A stretch of DNA of 62,409 nt, from the IMG/VR virus record IMGVR_UViG_3300001533_000597, positions 1 through 62,409 of that record, one strand, 5' to 3'. The stretch is from a virus. The position numbers and the translations under genes are program-made. Below are positions 1 through 8,141 of this stretch, piece by piece (positions within the stretch are counted from its first letter, which is position 1; each line of letters opens with the position of its first letter). Under the pieces are notes generated by a model. The model ran no database searches and was not told the origin of the DNA. It saw only the letters and a list, made by a program, of their open reading frames with translations.

Positions 1-1002
1 CTTCATAATCTATACCTCTTAAACTATACCCATAAAACCACCGCAGACAATGAGTGGAACGCCGCTACCATTATATGCCGTGGTTTAATTGTGGACAGCC
101 AGTGGAATATTGTGGCCCGCCCCTTCCCTAAGTTTTTTAATGTATCACAACTTTCCTTTCTGCGAAATCGCATACATCACCTTTATCGTACTAAGTATAG
201 CAAATTATGGACCACTCCATTTACAGCCTTTGAGAAATTTGATGGGTCATTAGGTATTATTTATCGTAACCCCAATAATATAAGGTGGGAAATTGCGACC
301 CGTGGTTCCTTTACTAGTGAACAAGCACAAGAAGGCCAAAAAATATTACGCCACAAAACAACATTATATGATTTAAAACCTCACTATACTTATCTAGTCG
401 AGATTATTTATCCTACTAATCGAATTGTTGTGGATTATGGACCTATGAGGGATTTGGTTCTTCTATCCGTAATAGATAATAAGACAGGTGAAGATTGTTG
501 GGAAGAATTTGATAGGTTACGTAATGAAGGATGGACTAGTTCTAATAAAATAGAGGGCCTTCATTATATGGACCAATTAGAGGGTTTGGATTCACAAGAT
601 AATATTGAGGGATATGTTCTAGTATTTCCCAATGGTTTTCGTTTAAAGTATAAGTTTAATGAATATTTACGTCTTCATAAGATATTAACTGGTACAACTG
701 AAAAACGAATTTGGGATTTGTTACGTAATAATCAAGATTTAAGTCAATGGTTATATAATGTACCGGATGAATTTCATAAATGGGTTACAAACCTAGTCGA
801 TGATTTTCAAAAACGATATCAACAGATTGAGGATGAATCTTGGCAAACATTCAATCAATTAAGAAATAAGTCCCGTAAGGATATAGCCCTAAGTATTCAG
901 GATTATCCATATAAAGGCATTATCTTTGCTATGTTAGATGATAAAAATTATGAAGATATAATTTGGAAATTTTTGGAACCAAAATGCCAAGACCATCAAT
1001 AG
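1..1002 (+). CDS. RNA ligase, T4 Rnl1-like (5' end outside window)
   Basis: ATP-dependent RNA ligase that seals RNA nicks, in phages typically to repair tRNAs cut by host defence nucleases. The reading frame is open from base 1, so the start codon lies upstream of the window; the GTG at 91 is internal. Visible Rnl1 features in order: the CRG stretch and ARPFPKFFN before the active site, the nucleotidyl-lysine motif EKFDGSLG (bases about 232-255), TRGSFTSEQA after it, motif III-like YLVEIIYPTNRIVVDYG and motif IV-like EGYVLVFPNGFRLKYKF. The following phosphoesterase starts inside its 3' end. Family assignment is confident; the RNA substrate is inferred from the family. Confidence 0.88.
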   Translation, partial: LHNLYLLNYTHKTTADNEWNAATIICRGLIVDSQWNIVARPFPKFFNVSQLSFLRNRIHHLYRTKYSKLWTTPFTAFEKFDGSLGIIYRNPNNIRWEIATRGSFTSEQAQEGQKILRHKTTLYDLKPHYTYLVEIIYPTNRIVVDYGPMRDLVLLSVIDNKTGEDCWEEFDRLRNEGWTSSNKIEGLHYMDQLEGLDSQDNIEGYVLVFPNGFRLKYKFNEYLRLHKILTGTTEKRIWDLLRNNQDLSQWLYNVPDEFHKWVTNLVDDFQKRYQQIEDESWQTFNQLRNKSRKDIALSIQDYPYKGIIFAMLDDKNYEDIIWKFLEPKCQDHQ

Positions 1003-1490
1003 ATTGGGTGACTGCTGATAGCCACATCAATCATCATAGACTACAACAAATTTTAGATTGGCCTACAAATTGGGTAGATATATGGATTAAAAATTGGAAG
1101 TATTACGTTGCTCCTCAAGATTTTGTATATCATTTGGGAGACGTTATTTTTTATGATTATCCATCTTTAGGTAGTATTATTCGACAACTTCCAGGTACTA
1201 AAATTTTATTGATGGGAAACCATGATAGAAAGAGTCGTAAATGGTACATTAAACAAGGGTTTGCATATGTAGCAGATATGATAGTGTTGGACGATATTGT
1301 GCTATCCCACAAACCATTAATGATATTTCCAGATGGTGTTAAGTATAATATCCATGGACATAGCCACACTAATATTCCTACAGAATCATGGTGGAGTCCT
1401 AAGACACATTTTCTATATTCTCCAGAAAAACAAAAGTGGAATTTCGTAAAACTAGATGTTATTAAATCTCGTTTAAAAGGTAAAAAATGA
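984..1490 (+). CDS. Calcineurin-like metallophosphoesterase
   Basis: Small (168 aa) two-metal phosphoesterase. Metal-ligand motifs appear in the family order: DSHINHH near the N-terminus, HLGDV, GNHDR, a central His in LSHKP and GHSH near the C-terminus. I chose ATG 984 over the upstream TTG 963 because the motif-bearing domain begins directly after it. It overlaps the RNA ligase end by 19 bases and is followed by an ATGA overlap. Proteins of this size and arrangement are common in phages. The substrate is unknown; 2',3'-cyclic phosphate processing next to an RNA ligase is possible but not shown. Confidence 0.85.
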   Translation: MPRPSIDWVTADSHINHHRLQQILDWPTNWVDIWIKNWKYYVAPQDFVYHLGDVIFYDYPSLGSIIRQLPGTKILLMGNHDRKSRKWYIKQGFAYVADMIVLDDIVLSHKPLMIFPDGVKYNIHGHSHTNIPTESWWSPKTHFLYSPEKQKWNFVKLDVIKSRLKGKK

Positions 1491-1834
1491 AAGACATATT
1501 GGTGAAACATTTACGTGACGATTTTCAACGCCCATTCGCAACTATCGTGGCCGTAAAAGTAGATGATAGTATTTCTTTAGGTGTTTCTATTTGTAGTAGT
1601 AAAGACCAATTTAATAAACGCATTGGTCGTCGAGTTGCTATAGGAAGAGCAAAGCGGCTTAGGTCGCCCAATATGCCTAGTCGTATGTATCAGTTAGTTG
1701 ATGATGTATATAAACCAATAAAAGATATTATTGAAGATGCTTTAGACGATATGTGTCAAAAGGTCCAAAAGTATTTTAATATTTCAAAGGAATCCCTATT
1801 AATACCAGTAATTATGAGTGATTATGAGTGGTAA
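1487..1834 (+). CDS. Conserved hypothetical phage protein
   Basis: 115 aa, starting at an ATG that overlaps the previous stop (ATGA). The middle contains SLGVSICSSKDQFNKRIGR followed by a basic AIGRAKRLR stretch, and the C-terminal half looks helical. No enzyme motif is recognised. Coupling to the phosphoesterase suggests co-translation with the RNA-processing pair. Function unknown. Confidence 0.6.
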   Translation: MKDILVKHLRDDFQRPFATIVAVKVDDSISLGVSICSSKDQFNKRIGRRVAIGRAKRLRSPNMPSRMYQLVDDVYKPIKDIIEDALDDMCQKVQKYFNISKESLLIPVIMSDYEW

Positions 1835-1863
1835 ATATAATAATATGGTTAAAGAATTTCGCA

Positions 1864-2217
1864 ATGCTATTAAAACCTATAAATGCTGATGTTACCTGGA
1901 TTTTTCAATGCCCCATCTGTGAGGGTGAGATTTGGGTAAATCAGGATATGACAAAAATTGATGGATATGCTCCGGTATGTTGTGGTAGGGTACATCCTAT
2001 TGAAAAAATTATAGGAGCTGAGGTCAAGCCCAAATATGCTACGCTAGGAGCTACAAACACAATGGAAGATAAGGTGATAGAATCAATGCGACAAATGGGC
2101 ATTACAAAAGTACGGGCTAAAAGATTAATTCGAGAGGCTATAGATAAACATGGTTTTTTCGAGAGAAAAGAAGATTTATTGAAAGCAGCTCTAGCGGAAT
2201 TAGAAACCGATGCATGA
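1864..2217 (+). CDS. Zinc-ribbon protein with RuvA domain III-like C-terminus
   Basis: About 117 aa from ATG 1864; an upstream in-frame GTG at 1828 would add 12 residues. N-terminal half: CPIC and PVCCGRVH, a probable zinc ribbon. C-terminal half (from about residue 70): a three-helix pattern including IESMRQMGITKVRAKRLIRE and ending in LLKAALAEL. It resembles the RuvB-binding domain III of RuvA (paired small helices with a G-hydrophobic turn). A RuvB homologue lies 1.5 kb downstream. The RuvA-like reading is an inference from pattern only. A second ORF (1824-1889) overlaps the N-terminus in another frame, so the true start or an indel is unresolved. Confidence 0.55.
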   Translation: MLLKPINADVTWIFQCPICEGEIWVNQDMTKIDGYAPVCCGRVHPIEKIIGAEVKPKYATLGATNTMEDKVIESMRQMGITKVRAKRLIREAIDKHGFFERKEDLLKAALAELETDA

Positions 2218-3166
2218 TGTAGTTTTTATTACTCCACATTTAAATGGTGGTTGTCCATTTTATCGTTGTACCGTACCAAGTACGGCCCTTAACAATTTAG
2301 GATATGATACATATATTCAAGATTATACTAAAGATTTAGATAAGATTCAATCTAAAGTGGTGGTTATACAAAGGCCACACATAAATGTAGTAAAATTAAT
2401 CAAAACTTTTCAAAATCGCAAAAGTCGCGTTTTTATTGAACTAGATGATGATTTACTTAATTTACCACCTAATCACGTAAGTTATACATTTTGGCAACTA
2501 CGGTTATCTTCAATAATACACTCCATCAAATTGGCTGATGGTATAACCGTTACTACACATACCCTAGCTAATATTGTTAAACAATATAATCAAAATGTAC
2601 ATATTTTACCAAATTGTATTCCTCAAAATTTAATATTATCTCCAAACCCATCCATTAAACAACCCCTTATAGTAGGATATGGGGGAGCCGAAACTCATTA
2701 TGACGATTTACGAATTTTGCAACAACCATTAGAAACTCTAGTACGACAAATTAATATTCAGCTTTTATTTTGTGGTATTAAGAAACTACCATTTAGATTT
2801 TCTAATATATCTCAAGTACAGTATACACCAAATGTTATAAAATATTTAAATAACTTAATTTTTGACATTGGTTTGATTCCATTAATAGACAATCAATTTA
2901 ATCAATCTAAGAGTGATATAAAATTTTTGGAATATTCTGCACGAGGAATACCATCTGTAGTTTCAAACGTATCTACATATCCTACTTGTATTCACGAGAC
3001 TAATGGGTTTCGTGCTACAACTGACGAAGATTGGATACGATATATTAAGCTATTAATTGAAGACTTGGATACTAGAAAACGAATTTTAAATAATGCACAT
3101 ACATTTGCACTAAATCGCACAATTGAAAGGAACATTCATTTATGGATACAAGCATATCAACTTTAA
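2210..3166 (+). CDS. Glycosyltransferase, GT-B fold (GT4-like)
   Basis: 318 aa. The N-terminal Rossmann part begins VVFITPHLNGGCPFYRC and includes VFIELDDDLLNLP, a signature seen in phage and surface-polysaccharide GT4-like enzymes. The C-terminal half has IVGYGGAETHYDDL and the EX7E-like region KFLEYSARGIPSVVSN, where the sugar nucleotide would bind. The start ATG 2210 overlaps the previous gene by 8 bases. It probably belongs functionally with the glycan genes at 24.5-36.5 kb, although it lies outside that island. Donor and acceptor are unknown. Confidence 0.78.
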   Translation: MHDVVFITPHLNGGCPFYRCTVPSTALNNLGYDTYIQDYTKDLDKIQSKVVVIQRPHINVVKLIKTFQNRKSRVFIELDDDLLNLPPNHVSYTFWQLRLSSIIHSIKLADGITVTTHTLANIVKQYNQNVHILPNCIPQNLILSPNPSIKQPLIVGYGGAETHYDDLRILQQPLETLVRQINIQLLFCGIKKLPFRFSNISQVQYTPNVIKYLNNLIFDIGLIPLIDNQFNQSKSDIKFLEYSARGIPSVVSNVSTYPTCIHETNGFRATTDEDWIRYIKLLIEDLDTRKRILNNAHTFALNRTIERNIHLWIQAYQL

Positions 3167-3182
3167 TTATAAATTTAAAACT

Positions 3183-3524
3183 ATGAATACTATTACTATT
3201 AAAGAAACAATTATTAATTTACCTGAAAATATTCAGGATTTTAGAATTGAAGATGGTAAAATTTTGGTTGATAACCAAATTGTAGGTACTGTACCATCCA
3301 CAGAGGTTATTCTGATAGTTAATGGAAAACCTTTTAATATTACTGTTAAGCAAGGAAAGGTATTAAGTAAGCGAGATATAGCCGGCAACGTGTGTGTGGG
3401 CCAGGGGAGCGTTAATGCCCACAATGTAGGTGGTTATATTTCATGTAATGGTAATGTAAATGCCGGTGATGTACAATTAGGAGTGCGGGCCGGTGGTAAT
3501 GTAATAATTAGAAAGGCAACCTAA
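3183..3524 (+). CDS. Hypothetical protein with beta-repeat C-terminus
   Basis: 113 aa from ATG 3183, 16 bases after the glycosyltransferase stop; an in-frame extension upstream to 3123 would overlap that gene and is less likely. The C-terminal third is built of short Gly/Asn/Val repeats (CVGQGSVNAHNVGGYISC, then NVNAGDVQLGVRAGGNVII), like the turns of a beta-solenoid in bactofilin-like or spike proteins. No catalytic motif. Function unknown. Confidence 0.6.
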   Translation: MNTITIKETIINLPENIQDFRIEDGKILVDNQIVGTVPSTEVILIVNGKPFNITVKQGKVLSKRDIAGNVCVGQGSVNAHNVGGYISCNGNVNAGDVQLGVRAGGNVIIRKAT

Positions 3525-3686
3525 ATGGGTATTATATCTTTAATAACGGCCATATGGATGATAACACTAAGTTTACTATTAAGTACTAAGGATATGATAT
3601 CTACCATCATATTTAAGGTTATTCCATTTTTTATTGGGATAGCTAATTTGATAATGGGATTAAAGCTATTAGGGTGGATAAGCTAA
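3525..3686 (+). CDS. Small membrane protein
   Basis: 53 aa, starting directly after the TAA of the previous gene. Two hydrophobic segments (residues about 3-20 and 31-50) separated by a short polar turn STKDM predict a two-span membrane protein. No family recognised. The 63 bases to RuvB contain no further gene. Confidence 0.5.
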   Translation: MGIISLITAIWMITLSLLLSTKDMISTIIFKVIPFFIGIANLIMGLKLLGWIS

Positions 3687-3749
3687 ACCGTTCGCTTCGA
3701 GTAGTCAGCTCTAATTTTCTTACTATCATACCTATAAGAAATAGTATGT

Positions 3750-4631
3750 ATGTTTCGACCACAAAATTTTACGGATATCATTGGCCAAACAAATGCCTTA
3801 CAGCGCCTTCAAATAAGTACGAAGGCCGCTTTAGCCCGTGATGGACCCCTACCACATTGTATTATCAATGGTCCACCAGGAGTTGGGAAAACGAGCATTA
3901 TTTATGCTCTAAAAGAAGAATTAAAAACCGATTTACAAATAGCCAATGGTGGTAATTTACGCACTATCAAAAATGTAGTACCATATATTGCTAGAATTAC
4001 CCATCGTTCGCTACTGTTTATTGATGAAATTCATAGATGTACACCTTTAGTCGAGGAGTTTTTATATCCTGTATTAGAGGATTTTCGTTGTGATGTTGGC
4101 GGCGAATCCGAAATTTCATTCGATGTGCCGCCATTTACTATGTTAGGCGCCACGACTGATTATGGACAATTATCGAAACCGCTTAGAGACCGCTTTCCTA
4201 TTCAACTAACACTAGAATTATACAACGTGGATGAACTAACACAAATTATTCAAAATGGGGCCCGCAAGTTAAGTCTATCCTTGACGGATGGTGCTGCTCG
4301 TCTTATATCTAAAACAAGTCGCGGCACTCCCCGAACAGCCCTAGCCCGCCTACAATGGTTGAGAGATTTTTCTTCTGCTAAAGGTCTTTCTAGTATTACA
4401 GAGGATGTAGTGCGGAAGGCTCTTATTATGGAAGAAGTTGAAGAGAATGGATTAACCAAGTTAGATAAACAATATTTACAGATACTACGAGAAGCTAAGG
4501 GGCCGCTAGGTATTCAAAATCTAGTTGCTATAACTGGTATTAATCGAGAAACTATTGAGAATGTTATTGAGCCGTTTTTATTGAGACTGGGCTTTATTCA
4601 AAAAACTCCTAAAGGACGAATAGTATTATGA
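3750..4631 (+). CDS. ruvB: RuvB-like Holliday junction branch-migration ATPase
   Basis: AAA+ ATPase of 293 aa, somewhat shorter than cellular RuvB. Walker A GPPGVGKTS (residues 41-49), Walker B LLFIDEIHR (88-96), sensor 1 GATTD (133-137), arginine finger region PLRDRF (145-150) and a C-terminal winged-helix part with REAKGPLGIQNLVAITG. N-terminal RPQNFTDIIGQ is the usual RuvB opening. RuvB normally needs RuvA to load on four-way junctions. No canonical RuvA is in the window, but the 1864 protein carries a RuvA domain III-like tail. It probably acts in recombination-dependent replication or packaging. Confidence 0.92.
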   Translation: MFRPQNFTDIIGQTNALQRLQISTKAALARDGPLPHCIINGPPGVGKTSIIYALKEELKTDLQIANGGNLRTIKNVVPYIARITHRSLLFIDEIHRCTPLVEEFLYPVLEDFRCDVGGESEISFDVPPFTMLGATTDYGQLSKPLRDRFPIQLTLELYNVDELTQIIQNGARKLSLSLTDGAARLISKTSRGTPRTALARLQWLRDFSSAKGLSSITEDVVRKALIMEEVEENGLTKLDKQYLQILREAKGPLGIQNLVAITGINRETIENVIEPFLLRLGFIQKTPKGRIVL

Positions 4632-4717
4632 AATGGTTAATTTCTCCGATAAGTATGCCCATATTGATATGTGTGGAATTGTATCGGATGGCAGCGTTTA
4701 GTATGTTTGGAACTTAA
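4628..4717 (+). CDS. Possible 29-aa hydrophobic peptide
   Basis: ATG overlaps the RuvB stop as ATGA, and the stop lies one base before the next ATG. The peptide is hydrophobic in its first half (ISPISMPILICVEL), compatible with one membrane helix. The tight coupling on both sides is the only evidence that it is translated. Confidence 0.35.
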   Translation: MKWLISPISMPILICVELYRMAAFSMFGT

Positions 4718-4718
4718 A

Positions 4719-4958
4719 ATGACGCTTAAGGAACACCTATTACAAATTCAAACCGATATTCGTATTTTGAAACAAAACCGTACATTTGATATGAATACTT
4801 GTAAATTAGATAATGATAGTGGTCCCAATCAAGGAAGACGGGCAGATATAGTAAAGCGAGCTAGAAGTGAAATGGTCAAACAGAATCAAGTGAAAATTTT
4901 GGATTTAGCAGCCTCATGGCTTGAGGAAGAATTACAGGAGATTGGTCTTGAGATATAA
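4719..4958 (+). CDS. Hypothetical helical protein
   Basis: 79 aa from ATG 4719; the longer reading from GTG 4671 would overlap the preceding peptide. Predicted mainly helical, with the basic patch GRRADIVKRARSEMVKQ and an acidic C-terminal helix. The following HNH gene starts inside its last codons. Function unknown. Confidence 0.5.
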   Translation: MTLKEHLLQIQTDIRILKQNRTFDMNTCKLDNDSGPNQGRRADIVKRARSEMVKQNQVKILDLAASWLEEELQEIGLEI

Positions 4959-5211
4959 TATAGGCAAGCGTGAACGTGCTAGACGTATTATAGAGAATAT
5001 CAAGAAAAATGGAAAATGTATTATTTGTGGTGAGGAGGAGCCAGCAAAACTTACTTTTCATCATCGTAATCCTGAAGAAAAGTTAATTGATATAGCTGAC
5101 CTACCAAGGCGTAGGCCAACGCTTACATATGTAATGCGAGAATTAGATAAGTGTGATTTGGTTTGTACAGAATGTCATAGGAGAATTCATAATGAAAGTA
5201 GTATTGAATAA
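4948..5211 (+). CDS. HNH-type zinc-binding nuclease-like protein
   Basis: 87 aa. I chose TTG 4948 because an AGGAG Shine-Dalgarno (4936-4940) lies seven bases upstream; TTG 4921 has none. CIIC near residue 30, then LTFHHRNP and CTECHRRIH give the CxxC...HH...CxxCH layout of small HNH endonucleases. The basic N-terminus (GKRERARR) fits DNA binding. It could nick DNA in packaging or act as a solitary homing-type nuclease; neither is shown. Confidence 0.7.
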   Translation: MRYNIGKRERARRIIENIKKNGKCIICGEEEPAKLTFHHRNPEEKLIDIADLPRRRPTLTYVMRELDKCDLVCTECHRRIHNESSIE

Positions 5212-5527
5212 TTGTTTTGGTGGTTTTAGTATTAGTCGTGAGGCAGCAGAATTCATGGCCGCTCGCGGTAATGAATTGGCAAAAACCGAATTAGATGAAA
5301 GTAGTATTAAATGTAAGTGGTATGGCTATGGATATACTAGTGATTGTTCTGATGGTTATTCAAGAACAGACCCAGATTTGATAGCTGCTGTGGAAATCTT
5401 GGGAGATAAGGCCAATGGTCGTCATGCTAAGTTGAAGGTAGTTGAAATTCCAGATAATATAGAATATGATATTGAGTCGTATGATGGTGCGGAGAGTATA
5501 CACGAAAAACATAAAAGTTGGGTATAA
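5192..5527 (+). CDS. Conserved hypothetical phage protein
   Basis: 111 aa from ATG 5192, preceded by AGGAG at about 5178. It overlaps the end of the HNH gene. N-terminal MKVVLNNCFGGFSIS and REAAEFMAARG, then a Tyr/Ser-rich stretch and DPDLIAAVEILGDKANGRHA. The C-terminal part KLKVVEIPDNIEYDIE is probably beta-rich. This layout is familiar from many phage genomes, but its function is not known. Confidence 0.65.
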   Translation: MKVVLNNCFGGFSISREAAEFMAARGNELAKTELDESSIKCKWYGYGYTSDCSDGYSRTDPDLIAAVEILGDKANGRHAKLKVVEIPDNIEYDIESYDGAESIHEKHKSWV

Positions 5528-5566
5528 GTAGATATAAGCTATTATGGTAAGTTTAGGAAAATTCAA

Positions 5567-5692
5567 ATGAAATTAAAAGAGAATGAAGCCCGTAATGTAG
5601 TGTGGGAAGAAGATAAAAATTGGAAACCTGTTACGAACGAAACTATTGTCGAAAATAGTAGAAGTAAAAACCAAAGTTTGGAAACCGATTAA
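5567..5692 (+). CDS. Hypothetical 41-aa polar protein
   Basis: Highly charged peptide (MKLKENEARNVVWEEDK at the start). Its TAA shares one base with the ATG of the next gene, which supports translation. Function unknown. Confidence 0.4.
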   Translation: MKLKENEARNVVWEEDKNWKPVTNETIVENSRSKNQSLETD

Positions 5693-6090
5693 TGGCTAAG
5701 GGATTTAAAACTTGTAGTAATTGCGGTCGTGAGGTTAAGGGGGTGCGTACTAAAGTATGTCCGTACTGTCAAACCTCATTTGCATTTAAACCTAAAGCTC
5801 TACGACCCATTAAGGGTAAAGATATAAAATGGACGGAACTTCAAGCTGGAGATATCATCAAGATATTACAAGGGAGTGGGCCGTATTGGTTGAATGAGGA
5901 TGGAGAGAAGATTTGTATGGGCTACTATGGTAAATTTAAGGTTAAGCGTATAGTCGACAATGGCATAGAGGCTTATCCGTATAATAATAAAATAGAATCG
6001 GGTTTATGTTATATTTATATGGGGCCAGCGGTAATGAGTAAATATGGTACTCATTTAGAACCTCATACAATCAGAAAGTTAGCAATCTAG
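5692..6090 (+). CDS. Zinc-ribbon protein with SH3-like C-terminal domain
   Basis: 132 aa. N-terminal CSNCG...CPYC zinc ribbon (residues about 8-27), a basic linker, then a compact beta-rich domain containing LQAGDIIKILQGSGPYW and YYGKFKVKRI, which resembles a small barrel. Nucleic-acid or protein binding is likely, but the partner is unknown. Confidence 0.6.
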   Translation: MAKGFKTCSNCGREVKGVRTKVCPYCQTSFAFKPKALRPIKGKDIKWTELQAGDIIKILQGSGPYWLNEDGEKICMGYYGKFKVKRIVDNGIEAYPYNNKIESGLCYIYMGPAVMSKYGTHLEPHTIRKLAI

Positions 6091-6137
6091 GGTAGATTAC
6101 CTAACCTACTCGTTTTCACCATAGTCAGGAGCTTATT

Positions 6138-6332
6138 GTGTCTAATGATACTTTGGATAATTTGAGTAAACAGTGGTACAAAGAACGTGTCCGCGAATTG
6201 GAAGAGCAAGTGGATAGATTACAAATGCAGTTAGAAATGATAGGTGCAGGTTATCGAGAATTAACGGAGAGGATACAGTTATATGAAGCAAATATATCCT
6301 TTGTTGACTTAATTTTGAAAAAAATACATTAG
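6138..6332 (+). CDS. Small coiled-coil protein
   Basis: 64 aa from a GTG at 6138 with AGGAGC eleven bases upstream. Heptad pattern through RVRELEEQVDRLQMQLEMIG. No other motif. Possibly a structural or adaptor peptide; unknown. Confidence 0.5.
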   Translation: MSNDTLDNLSKQWYKERVRELEEQVDRLQMQLEMIGAGYRELTERIQLYEANISFVDLILKKIH

Positions 6333-6381
6333 GGTTTTGGCGTTTTATTATACTTATCGACATACCACGAGGGAGAACATA

Positions 6382-6591
6382 ATGGATAATCAAGGTTTAC
6401 GAGCGTCGTTAGGGTGCTTAGCAGTATGTCTGACCATAATTGGTGTTTTGCCATTGTGGTTTGCCTTATTGCTTGGTATCCTATATCATTTGGATGCACC
6501 AAGTTGGATGTGGGTGTGTTATTTTTGTTATGTACCAGTAACTATTATAAACGCGATACTAATAAAAACAGTTGAATATTTTAGAGACTGA
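6382..6591 (+). CDS. Small two-span membrane protein
   Basis: 69 aa from ATG 6382, preceded by GGGAGA; the upstream in-frame TTG at 6337 has no good ribosome site. Two hydrophobic segments (about residues 10-33 and 40-58). No family recognised. Confidence 0.5.
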   Translation: MDNQGLRASLGCLAVCLTIIGVLPLWFALLLGILYHLDAPSWMWVCYFCYVPVTIINAILIKTVEYFRD

Positions 6592-6592
6592 A

Positions 6593-6658
6593 ATGCCATA
6601 TATTTCACAAGCAGATAGAAAACATATAGAAACAGATGTGGTTTCAAACGAACTATGA
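6593..6658 (+). CDS. Tiny ORF, possible truncated remnant
   Basis: 21 aa starting MPYISQADRKHIE. This opening resembles the N-terminus of a family of small phage proteins that begin MPYI.. followed by an acidic-basic helix, here cut off after 21 codons. Its TGA overlaps the next ATG (ATGA), so even as a remnant it could couple translation. The family resemblance is from memory and weak. Confidence 0.35.
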   Translation: MPYISQADRKHIETDVVSNEL

Positions 6659-7254
6659 TATATAATAGATTACGCTTACAAAAATTCTACTGTTGTGGAC
6701 CAATGGACCACAATCGAGAATTAGGTAAAGTTTGGCGTCAAGATATAGTAAAATGGTTACGTCAACGTGGTGCCTTAGTTTTTAATCCTTATGAAAAACC
6801 TATTAAATATTGTGATGGGGCCGCAGAAGATGATGAAAGTTATCGTCTCATAATGGAGGCTAAGAAGCAAAAAGATTATGATACGGTATCAACATTATCT
6901 AAACAGATACGTTTATATGATTTGCGTGCATGTGATGAAGCTAACGCCCTAATAGTTAATTTAGATTGGGATAGTCAACCATGTGGAACTTTTGAAGAAA
7001 TCTTTGTTAGTAATAGAGCAAAAAAACCCATTATAATTTATTGTCCACAGGGTATACAAAAAATTAGTAATTGGATGTTTGGAGTATTACCATACGAATT
7101 CTTTTTTGAGAATTGGGAAGCACTAAAAGAATATTTGAGGCATATTGATGAAGATGAGAATTTTGATGATTTAGGCCGTTGGCGCTTTTTTGATTTTGAG
7201 GAGCAAATTCAAGAGATACTTAAAGGAGAAAATAATGTTAGATATTCAATGTGA
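6655..7254 (+). CDS. Nucleoside 2-deoxyribosyltransferase-like protein
   Basis: 199 aa. The N-terminal FYCCGPMDHN followed by WRQDIVKWLRQRGALVFNP matches the GPM opening of nucleoside 2-deoxyribosyltransferase-like folds. The C-terminal half has DLRACDEANALIVNLD and GTFEEIFVSNRAKKPIII, the region carrying the catalytic Glu and the nucleoside-binding strand. Members exchange or hydrolyse the base of deoxynucleosides, which fits a phage salvage role. Substrate not determined. Confidence 0.7.
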   Translation: MIYNRLRLQKFYCCGPMDHNRELGKVWRQDIVKWLRQRGALVFNPYEKPIKYCDGAAEDDESYRLIMEAKKQKDYDTVSTLSKQIRLYDLRACDEANALIVNLDWDSQPCGTFEEIFVSNRAKKPIIIYCPQGIQKISNWMFGVLPYEFFFENWEALKEYLRHIDEDENFDDLGRWRFFDFEEQIQEILKGENNVRYSM

Positions 7255-7747
7255 TTGTAAAACACACGGGCTTTATCTTTATTTATGTAAATTGGCTGAT
7301 GAATATGGTTGGGAATGCTTGTCTGTTGGTACGTATACGGAGAAAATGAAGATATTTTGTTTGACAAATAGGAATGGCGAAACTGGATATTTAGGATTGT
7401 ATCATTTATGGTTAAGGTTAACCACCCAACATGTTTCTATAGAAAATATGATTCAATACATAGTGGATGGACCACCAAAGTCAATTACACCTATCCGTCT
7501 ACAATATCTTGTTGGTATGAGCGCATCTGTCAAACAAGAAGGTGGATTTATCTCTAGGGATAATGAATCATTGTCGAGAGGTTACTTTATTAGTATTGAT
7601 AATGGTGAACTAGCTTATTTATATAATGATGGTAAATGGCGCGAAATGGCCGATATAACAAAAAATGCCGATGGTGATGATATAACGGCCTTTTGGCCAA
7701 CTCAAACAGATGCCGAACGATTTTTAGATGAATGGAGTAAGCAATAA
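7235..7747 (+). CDS. Hypothetical protein
   Basis: 170 aa from ATG 7235, with AAGGAG eight bases upstream; the longer frame from 7190 overlaps the previous gene. Begins MLDIQCDCKTHGLYLYL and ends in an acidic helix. No recognised domain. It overlaps the next ATG by one base, so it is part of a translationally coupled series. Confidence 0.55.
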   Translation: MLDIQCDCKTHGLYLYLCKLADEYGWECLSVGTYTEKMKIFCLTNRNGETGYLGLYHLWLRLTTQHVSIENMIQYIVDGPPKSITPIRLQYLVGMSASVKQEGGFISRDNESLSRGYFISIDNGELAYLYNDGKWREMADITKNADGDDITAFWPTQTDAERFLDEWSKQ

Positions 7748-8094
7748 TGCAACTATTTTCTCTAGATGACCAACTTATGGTAATGGCAGCTCATAGATAT
7801 TGTTTAGGTCGCTGCTCATACATTGTTAGTTCATGTATTGATTGGATTCGACTACATTGGGACCAATTTGAACGAAATACAAAACTAGTTCTCATTAGAG
7901 ATACTATTGAAGCCATAGTTGATGATAAGGCTGGTGCTAAATATGATAAAGGAGGGTGGATTTCACTTATAATGGATTTATGGAGTACCATAAGTGTGGA
8001 AGATAGGGAGTGGATTAGACGGGCCGTTAATTTTAAAGGAACAAAGGCCATTACATTGTGTGAGATTCTGGATACACAATCCACGATGGATTAA
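7747..8094 (+). CDS. Conserved hypothetical phage protein
   Basis: 115 aa, helical. AHRYCLGRCSYIVSSCIDWI near the N-terminus is a pattern I associate with a widespread small phage family of unknown function. One-base overlap with the preceding gene. Confidence 0.6.
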   Translation: MQLFSLDDQLMVMAAHRYCLGRCSYIVSSCIDWIRLHWDQFERNTKLVLIRDTIEAIVDDKAGAKYDKGGWISLIMDLWSTISVEDREWIRRAVNFKGTKAITLCEILDTQSTMD

Positions 8095-8141
8095 AACTGA
8101 ACATTATAAATCAATCTCAAAAAATTTTTTAGGATTATAGT

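Noticed and set aside
4921-4947. TTG 4921 as start of the HNH gene
   Set aside because: TTG 4948 has a well-placed AGGAG; 4921 has none.
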